Of a stretch of DNA of 5,718 bases, positions 1 to 5,718 are shown piece by piece. The DNA is from Pseudomonadota bacterium (lineage in GTDB: Bacteria; Myxococcota_A; Polyangia; Polyangiales; Polyangiaceae): positions 1 through 5,718 of the forward strand of contig JAFAER010000161.1 in the NCBI GenBank assembly GCA_023423895.1. The letters are read 5' to 3'. Position 1 is the first letter of the stretch, and every line of letters begins with the position of its first letter. Both the position numbers and the translations under genes were made by a program. The notes below the pieces were generated by a model that was not told the origin of the DNA, made no database searches, and was given only the letters and a program-made list of their open reading frames with translations.

Positions 1-29
1 CGAAGACGCGCTCCAAGGACGGTTCCGCG

Positions 30-1775
30 ATGAAGATCCAGTGCCAGTCTTGCCAGGCGAAATACACGATCGCGGACGAGAAGGTCCTGGGCAAGGTCGT
101 CAAAATTCGCTGCAAGAAGTGCAGCTCCACGATTGTGATCAACGGCAACGAGCAGCCGCAGGCAGAGGAAGCCGGCGAGACCCACGTGTTCGACTACGCG
201 AATCAGTCGAACGAGCAGTGGACGGTCAATGTCGCCGACGGCGATCAGCGCACGATGACGGTCGCGGAAATCGCGAACGAGTATCGCGCCGGCGTGATCA
301 ACGAGGAGACGTACTGCTGGAAGGACGGGATGGCCGACTGGCTCCCGCTCCGCGAGATCGACGCGATCTACTCCGCCGTCAAGGGTGGGGGTGGAGCCGG
401 CGGCGGCGCTTCGCGCATCCCCGACGAAGTCTCCCTTCCTCCGCAGTCGGTCCCGCCGCCGGCGGCAGCCGCGCCGCTCTTCGCTGCGCCCGCCGCGAGC
501 GCGACGGAAAGTCCGTTTGCTGCTCCTCCGCACGCGCATAGCAACGGCAACGGCGCGGGCGCGCTCTTCGGCGGCGCTGCCGGCGCTTCGCTCGAGCAAC
601 ATGCACCGGCTGCGGCGCGTCGTGCTGGCGGCCGTGCGCAAGGCGCCGATCTCTTCGGCAACGTCGAGAAGGCGGGTGGCGAGGACGACGTGATGACGAG
701 CGCCGCCGGCGGTGGAATGGGTGGCGGTGGCGGCGCGGCCGCGGCCAGCCACGACGAGAAGCTCACCGGGCAGCGCAACGAGAACAGCGTTCTCTTCTCT
801 CTCGCCGCGCTCACCGAGAAGCCGAAGGAGACGTCCTCCAACCGGACCACGGCATCGGCGGACGGGTCCGGCCTCATCGACATCCGCGCGCTCAGCGCGA
901 ACATGGATGCCGGCGAGAAGAAGAAAGACACCGGCGCGCGCGTCGACGACATCATGAACCTGAGCGGCGGTGGCGCGTTCGGCGCGGCCCTCGCAGCTCC
1001 GATCCTCGCGCCTCCCCCGCTCGAGCCCGTCGACCTCGGCGTCATCGCTTCAGGCTCGGCCCCGAAGCAGAGCAAGACGCTCATCTTCGCCATCCTCGGC
1101 GGATGCGCCTTCATCGCGGTCGCCATCTTCGCCGCGATCGCGATCACCCGCAGCCCGAGCGACGACGCGTCCCGCACGAACCCGACCGGGACCACGAGCG
1201 CGGCGACGCCGGAGCCCACCGTCACCAACACGGTTGCAGCGGCCGACCCGACCACGCCGCCGGCGACGCCGTCGGCACCGACCGCAGACAACACGCCCCC
1301 GCCGCCAGGCACCGGCAACGCCGCGAAGCCGGCGACGGTGAACACGCCGCCGAAGGCAGCGACAGGCGGTGCCGTCGCGAAGAACGATCACGCGTCGGCG
1401 CCTGCGCCCGCGCCTGCTCCCGCTGCGCCGAAGGACCTCTCGGGCGCGCTCGCCGAGGCCGCTGGCAAGAAGGCCGACACGCCCTCGGGTGGTGGCGGCG
1501 GCGCGTCGACCGCTCCGTTCGACCGCGGCGCGGCGGCCGCTTCGCTCGGCTCGGTCAACGTCCAGTCCTGCAAGAAGCCGGACGGGCCGACTGGCTCCGG
1601 TCACGTCACCGTGACCTTCTCGCCGGACGGCTCCGTGCAGTCGGCCGTCATCGACGGCGGGCCGTTCCCGGGCACGCCGGTCGGCGGCTGCATCGCGGGC
1701 AAGTACCGCGGCGCCCGCGTCCCGGCATTCGGCGGCGCACCGGTGCGCGTCGGCAAGAGCTTCACCGTCAACTGA
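30..1775 (+). CDS. Zinc-ribbon / GYF-domain / single-TM protein with TonB-like C-terminal domain (AgmX/GltJ-like architecture)
   Basis: The 581-residue protein has four recognisable parts. Residues 1-40 are an MJ0042-type zinc ribbon with two CxxC pairs (C5/C8 and C28/C31). Residues 64-117 are a GYF_2-type domain with W64, W97 and W104. Residues about 118-348 are a Gly/Ala/Pro-rich, probably disordered linker. A hydrophobic helix spans about 350-373. After it comes a periplasmic Pro/Thr/Ala-rich linker, and residues 497-581 form a compact domain like the TonB-like C-terminal domain of myxobacterial AgmX/PglI proteins, with cysteines C514 and C554 that could form a disulfide. The expected topology is N-terminus in the cytoplasm, C-terminus in the periplasm. 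In Myxococcus, GltJ (AgmX) has this domain order and works in gliding-motility complexes. Myxobacteria carry many paralogues and no other motility gene is visible here, so a motility role is not shown. The ATG at 30 is chosen because the zinc ribbon begins at once (MKIQC) and AAGGA lies 11 bases upstream, although the frame stays open to the window edge. Confidence 0.9.
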   Translation: MKIQCQSCQAKYTIADEKVLGKVVKIRCKKCSSTIVINGNEQPQAEEAGETHVFDYANQSNEQWTVNVADGDQRTMTVAEIANEYRAGVINEETYCWKDGMADWLPLREIDAIYSAVKGGGGAGGGASRIPDEVSLPPQSVPPPAAAAPLFAAPAASATESPFAAPPHAHSNGNGAGALFGGAAGASLEQHAPAAARRAGGRAQGADLFGNVEKAGGEDDVMTSAAGGGMGGGGGAAAASHDEKLTGQRNENSVLFSLAALTEKPKETSSNRTTASADGSGLIDIRALSANMDAGEKKKDTGARVDDIMNLSGGGAFGAALAAPILAPPPLEPVDLGVIASGSAPKQSKTLIFAILGGCAFIAVAIFAAIAITRSPSDDASRTNPTGTTSAATPEPTVTNTVAAADPTTPPATPSAPTADNTPPPPGTGNAAKPATVNTPPKAATGGAVAKNDHASAPAPAPAPAAPKDLSGALAEAAGKKADTPSGGGGGASTAPFDRGAAAASLGSVNVQSCKKPDGPTGSGHVTVTFSPDGSVQSAVIDGGPFPGTPVGGCIAGKYRGARVPAFGGAPVRVGKSFTVN

Positions 1776-1779
1776 GGAG
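1774..1779 (+). promoter_or_regulatory. Ribosome binding site GAGGAG overlapping the upstream stop codon
   Basis: The hexamer GAGGAG shares its first two bases with the TGA stop of the zinc-ribbon gene and sits 5 bases before the CTG at 1785. It is the best Shine-Dalgarno match I see ahead of any gene here, and it is the main argument that the following short frame is translated. Confidence 0.5.
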
Positions 1780-1784
1780 CTCCG

Positions 1785-1895
1785 CTGTCGGGTCTCTTCA
1801 TCGCCCTCGCGGTCACCGCAGGCTTCATCCTCGGTGTCCGCGTGGGCTTCGCCCTCGCTCGCCGCGAGGAGCGGAAGCGTCGCCGCAAGGCGTGA
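1785..1895 (+). CDS. Candidate small single-pass membrane protein, 36 aa, CTG start
   Basis: This short frame lies 9 bases after the stop of the zinc-ribbon gene and would encode 36 residues. Residues 3-25 form one hydrophobic helix with a glycine-zipper pattern G13-x3-G17-x3-G21, interrupted by R19. Residues 26-35 are almost all Arg/Lys/Glu, which by the positive-inside rule would leave the C-terminus in the cytoplasm. The only plausible start is CTG at 1785. It is preceded by GAGGAG at 1774-1779, a strong Shine-Dalgarno match at 5-base spacing that overlaps the upstream TGA, suggesting translational coupling. No ATG, GTG or TTG lies in frame before the hydrophobic segment. The function is unknown. 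It resembles the short helix-plus-basic-tail membrane peptides often missed in annotation. The frame is also that of the upstream gene, so a TGA readthrough extension is an alternative, though less likely given the ribosome binding site. Confidence 0.5.
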   Translation: MSGLFIALAVTAGFILGVRVGFALARREERKRRRKA

Positions 1896-1949
1896 GGGGA
1901 CCTCGTCCAAAGGCGATGGGGACCTGCGCGTTCTTCGCGTGATGCACGC

Positions 1950-1975
1950 GGCCACGCTATGACGTTGGCGTGGCC
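1950..1975 (+). promoter_or_regulatory. Perfect 8-bp inverted repeat covering the lipoprotein start codon
   Basis: GGCCACGC (1950-1957) and GCGTGGCC (1968-1975) are exact inverted copies separated by 10 bases, and the right arm contains the GTG start at 1970. In RNA this could form a hairpin that buries the start codon, lengthened by a T·G and an A-T pair inside the loop. As DNA, it brackets TATGAC (1958-1963), a 4/6 match to a -10 hexamer placed so that transcription would begin near 1970. No Shine-Dalgarno sequence precedes the GTG. Either an operator over a promoter giving a leaderless mRNA, or a start-blocking hairpin, would fit. The repeat itself is certain; the role is inferred. Confidence 0.45.
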
Positions 1976-3199
1976 CGCTGCTCCCTTGCCTTGATCGCGC
2001 TCGGCGCGTCGGCCGCCGCGTGCAGCGGGACGACGGTGGGCGAGCCGGCACCGGTCGTCGTTCCGGCCGCGAGCGCCGGATCGGGCTCGGTCGCGCCACC
2101 ACGAGCGCAGTCGACCTGGGCGGAATCGACGCGCTCTCCCTGGCCGTCGGCGCCGTTCGCGGACGCGCGAGAGAGCACGCTGGCTTCCGCATGTGGCGCG
2201 GTCGACGGCGCGCTCACGCGTGTCGCCGCGAAGCTCGCGGCCGAGCGCGCGCGCGGGCTCGGTGCATCGGATCCCGATCGGGTCGCGTCCCTGCTACGCG
2301 CGCACGGTGAGCCCCACGTGCGTCCGCGCATCCTTTCGGCGTCCGGGCGCGGCGCGGTCGACGACGACGCCGTGCGGGCAAGGCTCGAGGCCGATCGCCG
2401 GCCGAGCACACGCTGCGGCCTGGCGTTCGCCCGCCCCGAGGCGGGCAAGGACGGCAACGAGCTCCTGGTCGTCGTCGCGGTCGACGCGCTCGCCGACCTC
2501 GATCCCCTGCCCGCGCGCGCGAGGACCGGTGAGTGGCTCACCTTCGCCGCGGCGCTGCGCGTCCCGGCCAGAACCGCCAAGCTCGTCGTGCTCGGGCCTC
2601 GTGGTCTGCCGCGGACCGTGCCGACCACGATCGACCGCACCACCGGCAACGTGCGCGCCCGCTTCGCGCTCGATCGACCGGGCGCCTTCACCGTGCAGCT
2701 CGTCGGCGATCTCGCCGGCGGGCCGCAGCCGCTGCTCGAGGCGCGGGTGTTCGCCGACGTCGAACCGTCGGTCGACGACGAGGCCCCGGCGCCCGGCGAG
2801 GGCGAGGCAGGCGATAGGGGCGACGCAGACGCGCTCGCGCGGATGACCGCGGCGCTGCGCGCCTCGGAGTCGGCCCCGGCGCTCGTTCGCGACGAACGAC
2901 TCGACGCGCTGGCGCTCGCCCACGCAGAGAAGATGAAGAGCCTTCGAACGGTCGCACACGACCTCGGCGATGGCGATCTCGCGCTCCGGTTCGAAGCCGC
3001 AGGTCTCGCCGCGAGGGTCGTGGGTGAGAACGTCGCGCGGGCTCGCTCCGTCGCGCTCGCCCACCGCGCGCTCTACGCGAGCCCGTCCCATCGCATGAAC
3101 CTTCTACGTGCAGAGCACACGCATGTGGGCTTTGCCGTGGTCAGCGACGACAACGGCGACGTGTACGGGTGTGAAGTGTTCGCCGGCGGCCTTCGCTGA
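1970..3199 (+). CDS. CAP (SCP/PR-1-like) domain lipoprotein
   Basis: The 409-residue product starts with a short export signal (R3, hydrophobic 6-17) ending at C18 in the context AAAC. This is a weak lipobox but fits a lipoprotein, and serine after the cysteine suggests outer-membrane sorting. Residues about 40-180 form a region I cannot assign, with C118-free helical-looking sequence early and a hydrophobic strand VVVAVDALADL near 165-175. Residues 187-265 look like a beta-sandwich module. An acidic Pro/Glu linker follows, then a CAP domain from about 285 to the end. The CAP signature is clear: helix with H318, H330 in VAHD, GEN with E353, and SPSHRMNLL with H374, then GFAVV. Those His/Glu residues match the CAP cavity. 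CAP proteins bind lipids, metals or other ligands, and a specific bacterial role cannot be named. GTG at 1970 is the only start that gives the signal peptide; the frame is closed by a stop at 1940-1942. The gene converges on the OmpA gene. Confidence 0.88.
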   Translation: MARCSLALIALGASAAACSGTTVGEPAPVVVPAASAGSGSVAPPRAQSTWAESTRSPWPSAPFADARESTLASACGAVDGALTRVAAKLAAERARGLGASDPDRVASLLRAHGEPHVRPRILSASGRGAVDDDAVRARLEADRRPSTRCGLAFARPEAGKDGNELLVVVAVDALADLDPLPARARTGEWLTFAAALRVPARTAKLVVLGPRGLPRTVPTTIDRTTGNVRARFALDRPGAFTVQLVGDLAGGPQPLLEARVFADVEPSVDDEAPAPGEGEAGDRGDADALARMTAALRASESAPALVRDERLDALALAHAEKMKSLRTVAHDLGDGDLALRFEAAGLAARVVGENVARARSVALAHRALYASPSHRMNLLRAEHTHVGFAVVSDDNGDVYGCEVFAGGLR

Positions 3200-3268
3200 C
3201 GGCGCGCCTCCCCTGGCGGTGCCCGGTGAGGTGAGTCGCGTCGACTCGTGTCGTGGGCGAAGCCCCCG

Positions 3269-3310
3269 AAAAGCCGAGAGCGAGAGGCCTCGTGACCTCT
3301 CGCTCCGGCT
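3269..3310 (-). terminator. Intrinsic terminator of the OmpA-family gene
   Basis: The arms at 3272-3287 and 3296-3310 pair over 15 base pairs with a single bulged A and an 8-base loop (CCTCGTGA). Read on the minus strand the stem runs straight into TTTT, then CGGGGG, and it begins about 30 bases after the OmpA-gene stop. On the plus strand no T-run follows, so it would act at best as a weak, factor-aided stop for the lipoprotein gene ending 70 bases away. The rest of the 3200-3340 convergent gap shows nothing else. Confidence 0.75.
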
Positions 3311-3340
3311 CGCCATCGGGCGGACGGCGGCGTGGTGGAT

Positions 3341-5137
3341 CTACCGCTTTTGGACCTTGTTCGTGTCCTCTTGCTCGAGGATCTTGAACTCGACGCGGCG
3401 GTTCTTCGCGCGTCCGGCTTCGGTGTCGTTGTCCTCGATCGGCTTCTCCATGCCGTAGCCGTGAGCCTCGAGGCGTCCTTGCTCGACGCCGTGCTGGACG
3501 AGCCAGTTCATGACGGAGTTCGCGCGAGCCTGCGAAAGCCGCTTGTTCAGGTCCGGCGCTCCCTTGTTGTCCGTGTGGCCTTCGATGCTCATCTTCTTGA
3601 TGGCCTTGTTGGACTTCAGGTAGTCGGCGACCTCCTGCAGGACCGGGAAGCTGTCCGGCAAGATGTTCGCGGTGCCGAACGCGAAGTGCACCTGCTGGAG
3701 CACGCGGACGACGGTGCCGTCCTCCTGGATGTAGGTCGGGCAGCCGTTCTTGTTCGGGTCGGAGCTCGGCTTGCCCGGCATCTTCGGGCAGTGGTCGACC
3801 GTGTCGGGCACGCCGTCGTTGTCGGCGTCGTCCTCGGGGCAGCCGTCGCCGTCGTCGATGCCGTCCTTGTCCTCCGGCTGATCCGGGCACTTGTCGTATT
3901 GATCCGGAATGCCGTCACCGTCGCGATCGGGCGGCAGCGGGCAGCCGTCGTTCGGATCGTTGCCCTTGTGATCTTCGGGCTCGTTCGGGCACGCGTCGAT
4001 GTCGTCCGGGATGCCGTCGTTGTCGCGGTCGGAGAGGCTCTCGCGACGCCACTTCGCGCGGAGCTGCGCCTTCCGCTCCGGCGACTTCGCCTCGGAATCG
4101 AGGATCGGGACGTACGTACCGATGAGGGCGATGACGCGGAGGTCCGGCGCGCCGTAGCCGCGCAGGATCGACGACCCGGCGCCGGCGCCGACCCACCAGT
4201 GATCGGCAGGACCGAAGCGCATGCGGCCCTCGACGTTGAACTCGATCGGCGAGTTGCGCTTCGTGAAGGCGGTGTCGCCGGTGACGCGACCGCTCTCGAT
4301 CCCCGTCTGACCGAAGATGGTCGCGCCGACGCGGTACTTGCCGTCCTTGAGCGGAACGAAGCCGCCGACGCCCCACCGCCATTCGTTGCCGACGCCGAGG
4401 CCGTCGTTGTTGCCCGGATCGTTGATCGAGTGGCGCGGCCGGAAGTGGACGCCCGTGTTCGCCGTGAGAACGAGGAACTTCACCTGCGTCTCACCGCTCA
4501 GCATGAGCATGCTGCCGACGGCGTCGTCGCCGCCGAAGTTCCCGGGCGTACCCGACGGGAAGAAGACGCTGACCTGCGCGCCGAGCGCGGTCTTGCGGTC
4601 TTGGCTCCTCGCGAGCACACCGCGAAGGTCGAGCCGGATGTCGCCGGCGCCCGGTCCCCCGGTCTGCACGACCGTCGTGCGGTTGGCGCCGGTCCCCGGC
4701 AGACCGCCGGCGCTGAAGTACCTCGGGTTCTCGCCGCTCTGGATGGGGTACCAGGGGAACGCGAGCCCCAGCGTGACGCGATCCAGGATCTGGAAACCAG
4801 CGTTGCCGTAGATCGCGAACTGGTTCTCGACGACCGCGTGGTTCGACCGCTGGAGGGTCGACCGATCCGAGGTGATGGTGCTCGTCCGGAGCGGGTTGAG
4901 CTGGTAGCCGATTCCGAGCTGCCCGAAGAAGATCGTCCGCTGGTTCGTGACCGGACGGAAGAGGACGACGCCGTCGTCAGGCGCGCCCGGCATCTCCAGA
5001 CGGTCGAGGTGAAATGTCTTTTGCTGCGCGGACGCGGCTCCCGAGCACAGGAAGACCGCCGCACCGAGCACGACCGTAGCAGCGCCTCGAACCGTTCGAG
5101 AGGCCGCAAGACCACGCACACTTGATGTTTTGCCCAT
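3341..5137 (-). CDS. OmpA-family outer-membrane protein with thrombospondin type-3 repeats
   Basis: The 598-residue protein begins with a Sec signal peptide: basic residues K3, R8, R14, R17, hydrophobic 18-33, and likely cleavage after A37 in ASA|QQ. Residues about 38-350 alternate polar and hydrophobic residues with many Gly/aromatics, as expected of an outer-membrane beta-barrel. A charged helical linker (350-369) leads to three TSP3 repeats (370-467), each with D-x-D-x-D-G-x-x-D calcium-type loops and Cys-Pro pairs (C383, C399, C417, C433, C450, C466). Residues about 470-590 are an OmpA-like peptidoglycan-binding domain. D523 in GHTD and R538 in LSQAR correspond to the diaminopimelate-binding Asp and Arg of E. 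coli OmpA, and NRRVEF (579-584) is present. The expected role is anchoring the outer membrane to peptidoglycan, with possible pore function. ATG at 5137 is preferred over an in-frame TTG at 5176, because it gives a normal-length signal peptide. The Shine-Dalgarno is poor. It is convergent with the lipoprotein gene and divergent from rpmH. Confidence 0.92.
   Translation of the reverse strand: MGKTSSVRGLAASRTVRGAATVVLGAAVFLCSGAASAQQKTFHLDRLEMPGAPDDGVVLFRPVTNQRTIFFGQLGIGYQLNPLRTSTITSDRSTLQRSNHAVVENQFAIYGNAGFQILDRVTLGLAFPWYPIQSGENPRYFSAGGLPGTGANRTTVVQTGGPGAGDIRLDLRGVLARSQDRKTALGAQVSVFFPSGTPGNFGGDDAVGSMLMLSGETQVKFLVLTANTGVHFRPRHSINDPGNNDGLGVGNEWRWGVGGFVPLKDGKYRVGATIFGQTGIESGRVTGDTAFTKRNSPIEFNVEGRMRFGPADHWWVGAGAGSSILRGYGAPDLRVIALIGTYVPILDSEAKSPERKAQLRAKWRRESLSDRDNDGIPDDIDACPNEPEDHKGNDPNDGCPLPPDRDGDGIPDQYDKCPDQPEDKDGIDDGDGCPEDDADNDGVPDTVDHCPKMPGKPSSDPNKNGCPTYIQEDGTVVRVLQQVHFAFGTANILPDSFPVLQEVADYLKSNKAIKKMSIEGHTDNKGAPDLNKRLSQARANSVMNWLVQHGVEQGRLEAHGYGMEKPIEDNDTEAGRAKNRRVEFKILEQEDTNKVQKR
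3735..4030 (-). repeat. Three TSP3 (calcium-loop) repeats coded in tandem
   Basis: Three units of 33-34 codons start at residues 370, 404 and 437 of the OmpA-family protein. Each opens with a DxDxDGxPD loop and ends in GCP. The DNA is also repetitive: segments like gccgtc-gttgtcg recur at about 100-base spacing. In the related eukaryotic thrombospondin and bacterial OmpA/OprF proteins such repeats bind calcium and form a rigid periplasmic spacer. Calcium binding here is inferred from the motif. Confidence 0.85.
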
Positions 5138-5182
5138 CGTCCCGAAAGGTCCCGGAAGAAGAGGTCGGGGCCCCAAACCCCT

Positions 5183-5254
5183 GAAGAGAACAGCAAAACT
5201 GCGCTGCTCAGCCTACTACCTATGATCCCCCGTCCAGGAAGGAAAAAGCAAAAC
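5183..5254. repeat. Pair of 17-bp imperfect direct repeats upstream of the OmpA-family gene
   Basis: GAAGAGAACAGCAAAAC at 5183-5199 and GAAGGAAAAAGCAAAAC at 5238-5254 match at 14 of 17 positions, with GCAAAAC identical, and lie exactly 55 bases apart, close to five helical turns. They are purine-rich islands in GC-rich surroundings, 46-117 bases upstream of the OmpA-family start. They could be activator or repressor sites, or A-tract promoter elements. I see no convincing -35/-10 pair on the minus strand to tie them to. Confidence 0.35.
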
Positions 5255-5505
5255 CGTGACGAAGTCGGTCATCCCTAGTGGGATACATCGCCCACGCTTA
5301 TCGAAGCGTTCAGCCGGGACGGAGCGTCGCTCGCACGCCTCCTGAGGCACCTCGCCGCGGAAGCGGCGCGGACATCGATCAGCCACGCTCGCGAGCGAGC
5401 GAGCGCGCGCCTGGTGACGCGACGCACACGGTAGACGTAGTAGAAGGAGCCGCCTCGCGGCAGCGAGCTGCGCCGCCGAGCGCCGAGTGAGGGATGGAAG
5501 ACTCC
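5255..5505. other. Intergenic stretch with small hairpins and no supported gene
   Basis: No frame here has convincing coding character. Small perfect hairpins are visible: ACGCTT-ATCG-AAGCGT at 5294-5309, CGCCGC-GGAA-GCGGCG at 5353-5368, and the palindrome GCTCGCGAGC at 5387-5396, followed by a GAGC-rich run to about 5409. TGGG/CCCA arms also bracket 5279-5294. No tRNA, no known small-RNA signature and no DnaA-box cluster was recognised. The stretch may be upstream regulatory sequence for rpmH or the OmpA-family gene. Confidence 0.4.
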
Positions 5506-5534
5506 TTGACACGAAGCGCCTGCGGTGGTTGTTT
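5506..5534 (+). promoter_or_regulatory. Probable sigma-70-type promoter of rpmH
   Basis: A perfect TTGACA -35 element lies at 5506-5511, followed 17 bases later by TTGTTT (5529-5534), a poor -10 match in a T-rich patch. This would give a leader of about 50 bases ahead of the rpmH ATG at 5592. Strong TTGACA elements are common before ribosomal-protein genes. The -35 is convincing, the -10 is not, so the exact -10 register is uncertain. Confidence 0.5.
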
Positions 5535-5591
5535 TCGCGCCCCCGCTTTTCCGCGGCGCCCTCAGTTCGAGGGCCTTTACCGGACCGTTCC

Positions 5592-5718
5592 ATGGCCAAG
5601 CCGAAACGCACGTATCAGCCCCACAACAAGCGCCGCCTCCGTACGCACGGCTTCCTTGCCCGCATGTCCACGCGTGGCGGGGCCAAGGTCCTGGCAAACC
5701 GCCGCCGCAAGGGCCGCG
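5592..5718 (+). CDS. rpmH: 50S ribosomal protein L34, 3' end cut by the window edge
   Basis: The 42 visible residues are plainly bL34: KRTYQP at 5-10, RTHGF at 17-21, ARMSTRGG at 23-30, KVL at 32-34, and the basic NRRRKGR end at 36-42. The family is usually 44-50 residues long, so only a few C-terminal residues and the stop are missing. L34 is a small, very basic protein of the large ribosomal subunit, bound to 23S rRNA. The ATG at 5592 adds three residues before the common MKRTYQP-type start. No good Shine-Dalgarno is close to it: GAGGG at 5569-5573 is 18 bases upstream, which is too far. The gene normally opens the rpmH-rnpA-yidD-yidC cluster, which would lie to the right. Confidence 0.97.
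   Translation, partial: MAKPKRTYQPHNKRRLRTHGFLARMSTRGGAKVLANRRRKGR

Noticed and set aside
1936..1950. CGCGTG-ATG-CACGCG hairpin as a terminator before the lipoprotein gene
   Set aside because: The stem is only 6 bp with a 3-base loop and no T-run follows; it looks incidental to GC-rich sequence.
1050..2192. 380-codon minus-strand frame crossing the zinc-ribbon gene end and the lipoprotein start
   Set aside because: It is extremely Arg-rich, has no recognisable domain, and crosses two genes on the other strand; it is a GC-bias shadow.
3332..5125. 597-codon open frame on the plus strand opposite the OmpA-family gene
   Set aside because: Its product is a low-complexity Val/Arg/Leu/Ala/Asp mixture with no domain, and it mirrors the third-position GC bias of the real gene. 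The minus-strand frame has a signal peptide and clear TSP3 and OmpA domains.
5138..5176. N-terminal extension of the OmpA-family protein from TTG at 5176
   Set aside because: It would add 13 residues (Gly/Pro-rich) ahead of a complete signal peptide and has no ribosome binding site; the ATG at 5137 is better.
5221..5226. TATGAT as a plus-strand -10 element
   Set aside because: No -35-like sequence lies 16-18 bases upstream, and the nearest plus-strand gene begins more than 360 bases away.
5294..5310. CTTATCG as part of a DnaA box marking oriC
   Set aside because: It matches the TTATCCACA consensus poorly and stands alone; no cluster or AT-rich unwinding region is present.
5278..5490. 70-codon plus-strand frame upstream of rpmH
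   Set aside because: Composition looks random, the start (GTG) lacks a Shine-Dalgarno, and the frame contains the GAGC-rich repeat run.
5216..5611. 131-codon minus-strand frame in the rpmH upstream gap
   Set aside because: It overlaps the rpmH start antisense, is Arg/Ser/Ala low-complexity, and has no domain or ribosome binding site.

Overview
The window is high-GC (G/C at most third codon positions) and carries protein types characteristic of Myxococcota: a zinc-ribbon/GYF protein of the AgmX/GltJ type, a CAP-domain lipoprotein, and an OmpA-family porin-like protein with thrombospondin type-3 repeats. I infer a myxobacterium, probably of the Polyangia. This rests on family recognition, not on a database search.

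Layout, left to right. Positions 30-1775 (+) encode a single-pass inner-membrane protein with a cytoplasmic zinc ribbon and GYF domain and a periplasmic TonB-like C-terminal domain. Directly behind it, in the same frame and only 9 bases after its stop, is a small overlooked candidate gene (1785-1895, +). It has a GAGGAG ribosome binding site overlapping the previous stop codon, a CTG start, one membrane helix and an Arg/Lys-rich tail. After a 74-base gap containing a perfect 8-bp inverted repeat that overlaps the start codon comes a CAP-domain lipoprotein (1970-3199, +). A 141-base convergent intergenic region holds a strong hairpin terminator that serves the minus strand. An OmpA-family outer-membrane protein occupies 3341-5137 (-), with a Sec signal peptide, barrel-like N-terminal half, three calcium-type TSP3 repeats and a peptidoglycan-binding OmpA C-terminal domain. 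A divergent gap of about 450 bases (5138-5591) holds a pair of direct repeats upstream of the OmpA gene, several small hairpins, and a TTGACA promoter element for rpmH. The window ends inside rpmH (ribosomal protein L34).

The first four genes all concern the cell envelope: an inner-membrane protein with a periplasmic arm, a small membrane peptide, a secreted lipoprotein and a peptidoglycan-anchored outer-membrane protein. They need not form one pathway; only the first two look co-transcribed. The rpmH end borders the conserved housekeeping cluster (rpmH-rnpA-yidC and, in many bacteria, dnaA/oriC nearby), but nothing in the window itself is an origin.

No mobile element, CRISPR array, tRNA or rRNA was seen. 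The most interesting items are the small CTG-start membrane ORF and the inverted repeat over the lipoprotein start. No clearly new multi-gene system is visible.
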